A DNA stretch of 15,199 bases from Pavlovales sp. CCMP2436 (taxonomy: Eukaryota > Haptophyta > Pavlovophyceae > Pavlovales): the NCBI GenBank assembly GCA_026770615.1, contig MU631430.1, positions 211,738 through 226,936 on the forward strand. The letters are read 5' to 3'. Below, one piece after another: positions 7,214 to 13,862 of this stretch. The notes under the pieces are model-generated. The model was not told where the DNA came from. It searched no databases and worked only from the letters and a program-made list of their open reading frames with translations. The position numbers and the translations under genes are program-made. Each line of letters begins with the position of its first letter. Positions within the stretch are counted from its first letter, which is position 1.

Positions 7214-8509
7214 GACGACGAGCCCCTTCTCCTTCCCTTGGTTCTAGTGGAGACCTGTCATGGGACGGACATATTTATACATATTTTCACACTGAATTGA
7301 CACAACGGGGACCCATCCTCTGGGCGAGCCAGAAATGAATAAAAATGTAACTCACTTCGTTGGCCCTACTTAGCTCAAGTAGAGTCCGAATTCAATTGTT
7401 TCTTACTGGTACAGTATGCCTAAGAGATCCAGACTGTGCCTGGTCATTATTATTTGTATTTTAATCATTATTTGGTACCAGGACTCTCGCTTCATGCTCG
7501 TAGGCACGCCGTCGGGGGTGACGCTCTCGCCCGAGGGCGGAGCGCACCAGTCGTTCAATACGCCTGTCATGATGATGGCGATGCCAAACCTGCGTGGCTA
7601 CGAGCCGGCCTTCGCCGACGAGGTGCAGGTGGTGATGCGCGATGGCTTCGAGCGTATGCAACTGCCAGCAGACGAGGGCGGCGGCTCTGTCTACCTGCGG
7701 CTGAGCACGCGCGTTCTCACGCAGCCGGATCGCGAGCTCCTGCGCGACTGTGAGCTCCACGCGCACGTCCTCGCCGGCGGCTACTGGCACGTTCCGCCCG
7801 ACGCGCGCACAACGACAGGTGTGTGTAGCTCGAGGAGCAACATGTCCTGCCCGCTCAAAAAAAAAAAAAACGTTTTTTTTTTGACGTGCCCCTTCCCCTT
7901 CCCCTTCCCTTAGGTCCGGTGGAGACCTGTCGGGGGACGGACGGGCAGGTGTACATAATCCCCGTCTTAACCACCGTCATAATCCCCGTCCAATCCCCGT
8001 CATAATCCCCGTCATAATCCCCGTCATAATCCGCGTCCAATCCCCGTCCAATCCCCGTCCAATCCCCGGCATAATCCCCGTCTCAACCCCCGTCATAATC
8101 CCCGTCCAATCCCCGTCATAATCCCCGTTCAATCCCCGTCCCGTCCAATCCCGCAGCGCTCGTGTTCGCGGGTGCGCTGGCACCCGAGGCGATCGAGGCG
8201 CAACGCCTGCGCGGGCCCGCTACTGCGCTCTTGCAGATCACCTCGTACGACGCACTCGCCTCCGAGTGGCAGCGCGCTGGCACCCGGTCGCATGTGCACA
8301 CGCTCCTCTCTGGCCTGCCGCGCAAGGCCAGGCTCGTGACTGTACTAGACGGCAACGCGACAGCGCTCTCGTGGCTTGGTAGCGTGCACGGCCACCGCAC
8401 GATTGCGCTCGGCGTGCAGGCCTTCGGGCAGTCGGGAGACCTAGTCGACGTTTACTGCGCGCACAGGATTGACACGCAGGCCATGCTCGAGGCGTGCGAG
8501 GAGGCGTGA
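4067..8509 (+). CDS. Homodimeric-type pyruvate dehydrogenase E1 (AceE/MdeB-like), 11 exons, probably mitochondrial
   Basis: The enzyme is a thiamine-diphosphate E1 that decarboxylates pyruvate (or a close 2-oxoacid) and passes the acyl group to an E2 lipoyl domain. Exons: 4067-4339, 4626-4772, 4852-5142, 5236-5310, 5418-5639, 5877-6004, 6101-6600, 6803-6895, 7061-7122, 7482-7818, 8157-8509. All ten introns are GT-AG and phases agree throughout, giving 826 residues, near the usual 800-890. The N-terminus MLARRLALCGGAFRPLGL is Arg-rich and lacks acidic residues, like a mitochondrial presequence. Visible landmarks are GGHQASSAS (His95), KPHASP (His125), the ThDP/Mg motif GDAELDEG (219-226) with its Asn in VDYNRQ (Asn250), YTIKGHGLPLAGHRDNH, the catalytic Glu in LGIAEN (Glu552) and TPSGVTLSPEGGAHQS. 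The sequence resembles the bacterial MdeB-like branch more than eukaryotic alpha/beta E1. The start was chosen at 4067 because the upstream in-frame codons look non-coding; ATG 4121 is an alternative. Confidence 0.93.
4773..4851 (+). repeat. Intron 2 built of a CCCACTG simple repeat
   Basis: Most of this 79-bp intron is a degenerate CCCACTG/CTCACTG/CCTACTG array with an interrupted centre, ending CCCCGCCAG. Intron 7 (6601-6802) is built similarly from CCCTGA/CCCCTG units, and intron 10 from CCCCGTCATAAT units. Each intron is thus a pyrimidine-biased minisatellite of its own. Confidence 0.8.
7123..7481 (+). mobile_element. Intron 9 of the E1 gene, introner-like element copy A
   Basis: This 359-bp intron begins GTGCGTGTAGCTTGAGGAGC and continues AACATGTCCTG, then 25 A, one C and 27 T (7161-7213), then a CT-rich stretch and GTGGAGACCTGTCATGGGAC. 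The first ~145 bases are homologous to the start of intron 10, and the homology begins exactly at the donor GT. The intron is bounded by TACCAG: one copy is the last six exon bases (7117-7122) and one is the last six intron bases (7476-7481). This fits a target-site duplication providing the acceptor. Past about 7270 the sequence is unique and AT-rich. Confidence 0.7.
7819..8156 (+). mobile_element. Intron 10 of the E1 gene, introner-like element copy B
   Basis: This 338-bp intron begins GTGTGTGTAGCTCGAGGAGC and continues AACATGTCCTG, then 14 A, CG and 10 T (7857-7882), then CT-rich sequence and GTGGAGACCTGTCGGGGGAC. In the first 38 bases it differs from intron 9 at three positions. After about 7945 it turns into a minisatellite. 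The exon end ACGACAG and intron end CCCGCAG are only weakly alike, so a target-site duplication is not clear here. Confidence 0.7.
7954..8150 (+). repeat. Minisatellite of CCCCGTCATAAT / CCCCGTCCAAT units
   Basis: About 17 units of 11-12 bp in two interspersed variants fill the 3' part of intron 10 and run up to six bases before the acceptor. The strand is pyrimidine-biased and may serve as an extended polypyrimidine tract. There are no spacers, so it is not a CRISPR array. Confidence 0.9.
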
Positions 8510-8748
8510 GCTGGCACCTGCCTGTGTCTGCTGTGCGCCCTGCTGCCTGCCTCCATCGGCGTTGCCTGTCGTCCCTCTGCCCACAAATTAGGCGTGCGAG
8601 CCGGCGCCATTCCCTGCCACACCACACACACACACATAAATACGACTACATAATATATATATTATCATATTATATGTATGTTTTATATATATACTCTACA
8701 TAGTAATTTCTTCGCCATCCTGAAACGGCCGGATCGCGCTGCCCGCTC
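8510..8748. other. 3' flank of the E1 gene
   Basis: A (CA)n run at about 8622-8635 is followed by AT-rich palindromic sequence (8650-8700). ATAAATACG just after the CA run could serve as a polyadenylation signal, but nothing decisive is visible. No gene is supported. Confidence 0.4.
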
Positions 8749-8775
8749 GCGAGGCAGCCCAATGGGCTGCCTCGC
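8749..8775. other. 12-bp perfect hairpin with 3-base loop
   Basis: GCGAGGCAGCCC at 8749-8760 and GGGCTGCCTCGC at 8764-8775 are exact reverse complements around AAT. The hairpin sits between the E1 3' flank and the 310-bp tandem repeat, so it may mark a repeat boundary. Confidence 0.85.
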
Positions 8776-8870
8776 AAAGCTGTTGTACGCACTGCTATCG
8801 GCCACCTCCATCACGGACGCTTCATCTACTACCTCATCCACCGCGCCTCCGCGCGGTTGCTCGCGCCATG

Positions 8871-9490
8871 CGCGCGCGAACAAGTTCCTGGCATTCCAAA
8901 CCCAAACCCGCCATCACGTGAACTCGTTTGCGCGCGACGTCTCGGCTCCTTCGGCTCCTTCTTCAACCGGTCCTTCCAACGCGCCCCCGCGCTGCAGCCC
9001 GCGCCCCGCACGCGCGAACGAGTTCACGGCATTCAAAACCCCGTCGCTTCCTAGCGACACGCCGACGGTGAGACCACCAACGAACTCGCTCGCTCGCGCT
9101 CGGCCGGACGGCCTCGCGTTGCCTGGTTTGGCTCCTTTGGTTCCTTCTTCAACAAGTCCTTCCACCGCGGGGCCGCCCTGCACGCGCGAACAAGTTTACG
9201 GCATTCAAAATCCAAACCCGCCATCAAGTGGACTCGCTCGCGCTCGACGTCTTGGCTCCTTCGGCTCCCTCTTCAACCAGTCCTTCCACCGCGCCCCTGC
9301 GCTGCGGCCCGCACCCTGCACGCGCAAACGAGTTCTCGATATTCAAAACCTCATCGCTTCCCAGCGATACGTCACCGCTGGGATCACCAATGGACTCGCT
9401 TGCTCGCGCACTGTCGGGCGGCCCCGCGTTGCGCAGCGACTCCAGCGCTTTGTTTTCGGCTTCCTCATCATCCACCACTTCTACTAGCTC
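8871..9490. repeat. Two-copy 310-bp tandem repeat
   Basis: Units 8871-9180 and 9181-9490 keep the same landmarks 310 bp apart: CGCGCGAACAAGTT (8875/9185), CAAACCCGCCATCA, CTTCAACC(G/A)GTCCTTCCA, and CGCG(A/C)AACGAGTTC. Inside each unit the first landmark recurs in altered form about 138 bp on. Because 310 is not a multiple of three, reading frames shift between units; the long frames across it on both strands are probably not genes. The distal end (9418-9532) is copy 3, inverted, of the dispersed repeat at 470 and 2009. Confidence 0.85.
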
Positions 9491-9532
9491 TCCACTTTGG
9501 CGTAGCGCGTAGGAGCCTGCGTCGGAGCGCTA
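9418..9532 (-). repeat. Dispersed repeat, copy 3 (inverted)
   Basis: Read on the minus strand, this region matches 2009-2118 over about 110 bp, and its outer part matches 470-533. Shared blocks include GCGTCGGAGCGCTAAG (plus orientation) and CTCCACTTTGGCGTAGCGCG. Next to it, GATCAGC(C/T)TGACTTGAACTT occurs twice (about 9533 and 9614), with a related AGCTTGATTTGAACTTG at about 408. Confidence 0.75.
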
Positions 9533-9689
9533 AGATCAGCCTGACTTGAACTTGAAACGTACTGCCAGCCCGAACCCCCCTACATTAATATATATTTGCG
9601 TCGGATCGCTAAGATCAGCTTGACTTGAACTTAAAACACCGCCACCCAAAACGCCCCTTAAGTAATATGTTGTTATTAAACGGCTCAGC

Positions 9690-9890
9690 ATGGTTCAACA
9701 GGTGGTGTTCACTCACAGAAGTGTTCGGCGTCAGATGGTCCAGGCGGTATACAAAATTTTGTATAACTATTACTCGAGAACCTACCCAGTATCGCTATTT
9801 CCTTTAAGTTCAGACCTGGTCCGTTTAGGACAAGGTTCTGAGCTTGAATATGCCTCTATCATTGCCGAGCAACTCAAATCTTGGCTCTGA
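9690..9890 (+). CDS. Short ORF, possibly a decayed fragment
   Basis: The 66-codon frame MVQQVVFTHRSVRRQMVQAV ... AEQLKSWL has balanced amino-acid composition and lower GC than the neighbouring repeats, with hydrophobic/charged alternation like real protein. It stands alone between repeats and I do not recognise it. It may be the end of a degraded mobile-element gene or chance. Confidence 0.25.
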   Translation: MVQQVVFTHRSVRRQMVQAVYKILYNYYSRTYPVSLFPLSSDLVRLGQGSELEYASIIAEQLKSWL

Positions 9891-9941
9891 GATGGGCGAC
9901 CCGCCTCGGGATCACAGCCCCTCGCAGCCCCTCCTGAACGA

Positions 9942-10910
9942 AATAATACGCGCGTCATTTTGAAAGCCCCTCCCCTAGTTCGTTTGTACGGCAATTCTGG
10001 AATTTTAGGTTAGGTCACCCCCCTACCCGACCGATCGGAAGAAAGTTAAGGTTGGGTGACCCCTACCCCTTCATTGAACATTGGCCGCCGCACGGAGGTT
10101 GGGACCCCCCCTCCAAGCCCGCTACACGGAAATTACCTCCAGCGTAAATATGTATATATAAATACGTGTGTTCCCGCCCAGGAGGCGCGGAAGTCGGTGC
10201 GTTTATAGGGAGCTGCAGGGCTCGCGGGATCGAGCTCGTTGGAATCCGCATTTTTGTTCCATATAACCTAGTAAAGTTGGGTAGTAAAAGAAATACGTAA
10301 AAAAAATCGAACCAACTCGACGGTCAACATCACTTGACGCCTGCTCAACCGCCAGCTGCTCTACCGCCTGCTCTATATCGCTGGCAAGGTCTTCGGCAAG
10401 CTTGGCGTCGCCGGACTATTCGGTGGGCAAGGCTCAGCAGTCGTGCGTGCAAGCGCCATGGTGCATATTCACAGCGAGCGCCGCCGTGAAGTGTAGTCCA
10501 GTGTTCGGCGTGCGAGCGCACGTGCGCGGTGCGACCGCTCAATCATATGTACTGCGATACGACATATCTGCCAGCTTGAGAAGGACGTGTGTCTCAACCT
10601 TGCGTCGAGTTGCTCGCCGCAGGCGCCGCAGGCGAAACTTTTTTTGAGTATTTTGTCCCCAGATTTCGTCAATCCGTGTAAAATGGAGGTTGGGACCCCC
10701 CCCTTCCCGGCAGCGGCACAAATTTGAGGTTGGGTCAACCCCTTAACCCAATTTTCGTCTTGCCTGCGGCGAAACTTTAGGTTGGGTCACCCCCCTATGC
10801 TGAGCCGCTAATATATATATATACCCTAAAGATCGGTGAAAATTGTAGGTTGCCCCCCCCCCTACAAACGAACTATAGGGGGGGGGTTCAAAATGACGCG
10901 CGTATTTATT
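9942..10910. mobile_element. ~970-bp segment with ~50-bp terminal inverted repeats
   Basis: The left end reads AATAATACGCGCGTCATTTT, GAA, a C-rich stretch, then AGTTCGTTTGTA. The right end, reverse-complemented, reads AATAAATACGCGCGTCATTT, TGAA, a C-run, then AGTTCGTTTGTA. Both ends continue inward with (A/T)AGGTTGGGTCACCCCC-like blocks. Such blocks recur at about 10003, 10047, 10096, 10685, 10728, 10778 and 10845. There is no transposase, so a non-autonomous DNA element is the simplest reading. Flanking target duplications were not found by eye. Confidence 0.5.
10338..10496 (+). pseudogene. Possible captured exon fragment inside the inverted-repeat element
   Basis: An open frame after the stop at 10335 encodes 52 residues, including LLYRLLYIAGKVFGKLGVAG and SAMVHIHSERRREV before TAG. 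It reads like the C-terminal end of a protein and is GC-rich like genic DNA, unlike the AT- and G/C-run-rich surroundings. It has no start codon, and no AG acceptor is close upstream. I do not recognise it. Confidence 0.25.
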
Positions 10911-11246
10911 ACTATAATTTATTCCGCTCGAGACCCGTTATCGTCGGTTCATAACAACGTCACTCTCGCGAGTGAATCCGCCGTGCCCGCTGGTACTTCC
11001 GGCTGCGCCTGTGCGCTGAAGGCCCATCACTGACGAAAAATTACATCGATTAGTTACGCATCAAATATTTGTGGCGCATCAAATATTTACAGTGACGCTA
11101 TCAAACCGATCGCTTTTAAAAATATGTGTGCCGCATCAAAAAGTGTAAAAACCGTTCGTCTCCCTTGGTTCGTTTTCCCCTGCGTGTATTGTTACAATTT
11201 CAGAATGACGTGTCCTATGACAGCTCGCCTAGAGACGACGATCTTT
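10911..11246. other. AT-rich spacer with short direct repeats
   Basis: GCATCAAATATTT occurs at 11058-11070 and 11076-11088, and a variant GCATCAAAAAG near 11133. No gene is supported. The 3' end of the minus-strand gene at 11247 abuts this region. Confidence 0.5.
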
Positions 11247-11912
11247 TCAGTCCGAAGTCTCAATCGCCTCCCCGGCGCTCAACCAGACGCCGGGTAGGGG
11301 CCAAACCGACTTAACCAAAGGGTGCCGACATAGTCTAGGACCGAAACATTTATTCTCGTTTTTGTATGCGCAGCCGATCGGGATGACGTTCACGTTGAAA
11401 CACGACGGGTAAAAGTCGCGCAGGCGCAGTAGGATGTGCGGGTTCCGGTGCACGAGATGGGCAAGCAGCTCAGCGGGCGGGTGCTTCGCGCTACCGTCGT
11501 CCCTTTTGGGCACGCCGGCGGCCCCGGATGCTTCGGCGCGGCCCTTGATTGGGCCGATCTTGAACGCGCCTCTCGACCCTTTCAGAGCGGCCATCGAGCC
11601 CGGTGTGGAGAAGATGGTCTTGGTCTGCTCATCCCGGTACGAGTCGATGAACGCGTCCCAGCACTTCCGATCCTTCTCCGACCCAAACGGGACATTGACT
11701 GCCGCCTTCCAAAGCAAGAGCGGCACTAGGGTGTAGGGGGTGACGGCGCCCGCGGCCGAAGACGGCAGGCCATACGCGAGCACGTCGTCGGATCTCGGTG
11801 CCGGGATCATGCGCTGGCTTTCCCTCACGATGCGCCGCCCCTTCCGGGCCAACTGCGCCTCGCTGGGCTTGGGCAGCTGATACGTGATGTGGTCCATGGC
11901 CAGGAAATCCAT
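11247..11912 (-). CDS. Intronless hypothetical protein
   Basis: From ATG 11912 to TGA 11247 the frame encodes 221 residues, starting MDFLAMDHITYQLPKPSEAQ. The open frame extends upstream as HLTRGILLEGAPQNLIR without an ATG before an in-frame TAA. An AG at the ACCAGG upstream could be a splice acceptor, so a 5' exon outside the frame is conceivable. Visible features are a basic stretch LARKGRRIVRESQR, a hydrophobic segment TPYTLVPLLLWKAAVNVPF (about residues 60-78), a low-complexity Lys/Gly/Ala region near the middle, and a Cys-containing C-terminal part with DFYPSCFNVNVIPIGCAYKN. I recognise no domain. It is divergent from the sulfotransferase-like gene, 173 bp apart. Both are intronless, unlike the E1 gene. 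Confidence 0.6.
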   Translation of the reverse strand: MDFLAMDHITYQLPKPSEAQLARKGRRIVRESQRMIPAPRSDDVLAYGLPSSAAGAVTPYTLVPLLLWKAAVNVPFGSEKDRKCWDAFIDSYRDEQTKTIFSTPGSMAALKGSRGAFKIGPIKGRAEASGAAGVPKRDDGSAKHPPAELLAHLVHRNPHILLRLRDFYPSCFNVNVIPIGCAYKNENKCFGPRLCRHPLVKSVWPLPGVWLSAGEAIETSD

Positions 11913-12085
11913 TCTGATGAGGTTTTGAGGTGCGCCTTCCAAAAGGATTCCCCTGGTGAGATGGATTAATCTCAGAATGGGAGAATTTTAAAGATGGTCT
12001 ATAGAGAAATCGTTAAAAAAAACTTAAAAAAACAAATTCAGTGTAGAACGGCCCTTAAATTGGGCGATGTCGTTTGGAGGTGGCG
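11913..12085. promoter_or_regulatory. AT-rich divergent intergenic region
   Basis: This 173-bp spacer holds runs such as GTTAAAAAAAACTTAAAAAA (about 12012-12031) and TTTTAAAGATGG. An inverted pair CCATTCTGA (11909-11917) and TCAGAATGG (11972-11980) spans the minus-gene start. It presumably carries both promoters; this is inferred from position. Confidence 0.4.
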
Positions 12086-13048
12086 ATGAGTGGGCGAACG
12101 AAGAAGCTCCTCTGGGGCTTGGGGCTTGTCGCGAGCGCGTCATCGAACTGGCGGAAGCAGGTGGGCTATCACACCGGCGTGTGGCCGCTCTCGGAGTACT
12201 CAAAGTGCATGGAGGGGCCGGCGAGTTGCCGCACGAATCAGGGTGGCGTCGAACCTTCATTCGTCCCGGGCACCTTTGCGTCCAAGCTTCACGTGTACCT
12301 CGTACCAAAGTCGGCCTCGCGAACCCTCGTGCACGTGCTTGCGACGGCAGTCGCGGAGATCATCATGCACGATCATACGGATGGGTGTCGACTAGCAAGG
12401 TGGTGTAATGCGACCGCGCTAATCCCGGGCGAGCGCAGCATCGCCGTGCTGCGCGAGCCCTGCGACCGCTTCGCGTCCATGTACTACTACCTGAAAAAGG
12501 CGGCCAAGTCTTCGTCATTCGGCTTACTGATGGCGGACGGCCGCCGATTCTGGGAGCGGGACTACTCGATGGTTGAACTGGCAGAGACGCTGGCGAGGCT
12601 GAGACTGGAGATGGCGGGCGACCCCATGTGCGAGCACAGTCGGCAGCCGGGCGACTGTCCGGGCAGGTTCGGCTGTCTCAACACGGCCAAGAAGGAGCTT
12701 AAGGCAAGCCACACGCCGCTCACCGGCTGCGATTATCGGGATCGGGGCTTCATCTACCCCGCCGCCTTTTACGTAGATCCCAATCGCACGTCGGTCGTGT
12801 GTTTCACCCGCAATTCAAAGAAGCTGTGCACACACATCGAGGACGCCGCATCGCGCGAGCTGCGCATTTACGACGTGCACGGCAGGTGCGGTGTCCTCAA
12901 CGCGGCGCCGCACGAAGCGACGGGCACTCGTTCAGCCGCATCCGTTTCGCAGGATATCCGTCACGCGTGCGAGATCGTCCGAGTGCGGGTCTGGCCGGAG
13001 GACGTGCCTCTCTGGAAGGAGAAATGCGGACGTCGCAGCATGATCTAG
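12086..13048 (+). CDS. Sulfotransferase-like protein, intronless
   Basis: The frame from ATG 12086 encodes 320 residues. The family moves a sulfuryl group from PAPS to carbohydrates or other acceptors, usually in the Golgi. Visible motifs are YLVPKSASRTLV (71-82), matching the 5'-phosphosulfate loop with its Lys and hydroxyl residues; IAVLREPCDRFASMYYYLKK (119-138), matching the 3'-phosphate Arg-x-Pro-x-x-Arg-x-x-Ser motif; and RVWPEDVPLWKEKC near the C-terminus, like the acidic E-D-x-x-L-(W/Y) block of family-2 enzymes. The N-terminus MSGRTKKLLWGLGLVASASS is a short basic-hydrophobic leader. Many Cys and two N-glycosylation sequons (NAT 108, NRT 233) suit a lumenal protein. Substrate cannot be told. 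An in-frame TTG lies upstream, but ATG is the plausible start. Confidence 0.75.
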   Translation: MSGRTKKLLWGLGLVASASSNWRKQVGYHTGVWPLSEYSKCMEGPASCRTNQGGVEPSFVPGTFASKLHVYLVPKSASRTLVHVLATAVAEIIMHDHTDGCRLARWCNATALIPGERSIAVLREPCDRFASMYYYLKKAAKSSSFGLLMADGRRFWERDYSMVELAETLARLRLEMAGDPMCEHSRQPGDCPGRFGCLNTAKKELKASHTPLTGCDYRDRGFIYPAAFYVDPNRTSVVCFTRNSKKLCTHIEDAASRELRIYDVHGRCGVLNAAPHEATGTRSAASVSQDIRHACEIVRVRVWPEDVPLWKEKCGRRSMI

Positions 13049-13599
13049 TCTTCAGGCTTCCAGAGGGTTCAACTTCATTTTGTCGGCCGCCCCTTTTCGT
13101 CGGATTGGAAATGCCCGTCCGATGGCTCATACCATCGAAAAAACTATCGGGAACGGAATGATTGAATGTTGTAACAGGATGATTGAATTTTGTAACGGAT
13201 CATCGGTAACGGAATTAGGGGGCGCAGGATGTCCGATAAAGACCTGGACGCATCTTTGGGCGTTAGTCATACAATATACCGATGGAAAGCTGGAAGCCAT
13301 CTTACCCAAGCTTGCCATCGCTCCTTCCCGTAACCTATAGGTTTTTATTCCCGTATTGTTTATTCTTGCGTTCCGGGCTTTTATCGGGTAGGGGCGCAGG
13401 CGACTAGGGCGCGCAGCTGCTGGAGCCAAGTCTCGGTCGCTAGGAAAATGTAAAAACCGCACTGGTTTAAACCCAGCTTACAGTCTAAAAGTTATTCGGA
13501 ATAAAATATCGCTTTTGTTAATCCCTCGCTGACGAGGGGTTAAGAAAAAACAGAGTCCTGGCTCCAGCAGCATTACACCATCCCTTACATTCATCCCCA
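13049..13599. other. Spacer with short repeats and inverted repeats
   Basis: GAATGATTGAATGTTGTAAC is followed by AGGATGATTGAATTTTGTAA, a degenerate tandem pair at about 13157-13196. GCTGCTGGAGCCAAG (13416-13430) is matched inversely, 14 of 15, by CCTGGCTCCAGCAGC (13557-13571). These enclose the hairpin at 13518-13543. No gene is supported; an 86-codon frame at 13080 lacks convincing composition. Confidence 0.5.
13518..13543. other. 11-bp stem, 4-base loop hairpin
   Basis: TTAATCCCTCG, loop CTGA, CGAGGGGTTAA form a stem with one G-T pair, followed by GAAAAAA. It is nested inside the 15-bp inverted pair 13416/13571, giving a two-level foldback of about 155 bp. Confidence 0.75.
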
Positions 13600-13751
13600 A
13601 TATCCCCCCAGTGGTAATATTCTCAATTGTAATAAACTATTATAATAACTTAACCCCCCCGCCCCCTAATATAACCCCCCCCTCCCTCCTTAATATAACC
13701 CTCCCCCCCACTTTTTGTATGTAACCCCCCTCCCCCCCTCCTCCCCAACAG
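13600..13751 (+). other. Remnant of a C-rich intron 5' of the SUMO exon
   Basis: The stretch is built of repeated TAATATAACCCCCCC-like units and pyrimidine runs, ending CTCCTCCCCAACAG, a good 3' splice site. The pyrimidine-repeat style matches the introns of the E1 gene, so it is probably the tail of a real intron. No donor or upstream SUMO exon was found on the plus strand of the window. Confidence 0.5.
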
Positions 13752-13862
13752 CTCCGCTTTCTGTTCGACGGCCAGCGCATCAACCAGGATCAGACACCTG
13801 CGGACCTCCAGATTGAGGACGGTGACTCGATAGACGTGGTGGTCGAGCAATGCGGCTGCTAG
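13752..13862 (+). pseudogene. Orphan 3' exon of SUMO without the diglycine
   Basis: The 36-codon exon encodes [20 protein letters not shown] then [16 protein letters not shown] and TAG. It matches the C-terminal half of SUMO, where the family has LRFLFDG-(R/Q)-RI, TP..L.(M/I)EDGD.I(D/E)V and EQ(T)GG. The Gly-Gly needed for activation and conjugation is absent: the protein ends Cys-Gly-Cys directly before the stop. The N-terminal half of the fold is not in the window, although the exon is preceded by a normal acceptor. It is either a gene fragment or the last exon of a gene with very distant 5' exons. The ubiquitin-like identity is secure; functionality is doubtful. Confidence 0.75.

Noticed and set aside
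7954..8150. CRISPR-like regular repeat
   Set aside because: Units of 11-12 bp are directly adjacent without unique spacers, and lie in an intron of a eukaryotic gene.
8678..9487. 269-codon plus-strand frame over the tandem repeat
   Set aside because: Composition is Ser/Pro/Ala/Arg repeat-like, the 310-bp unit is not a multiple of three so units are read in different frames, and no domain is visible.
13080..13340. 86-codon plus-strand frame after the sulfotransferase-like gene
   Set aside because: It crosses degenerate tandem repeats (GATTGAAT...TGTAAC), has no recognisable domain and no supporting context.
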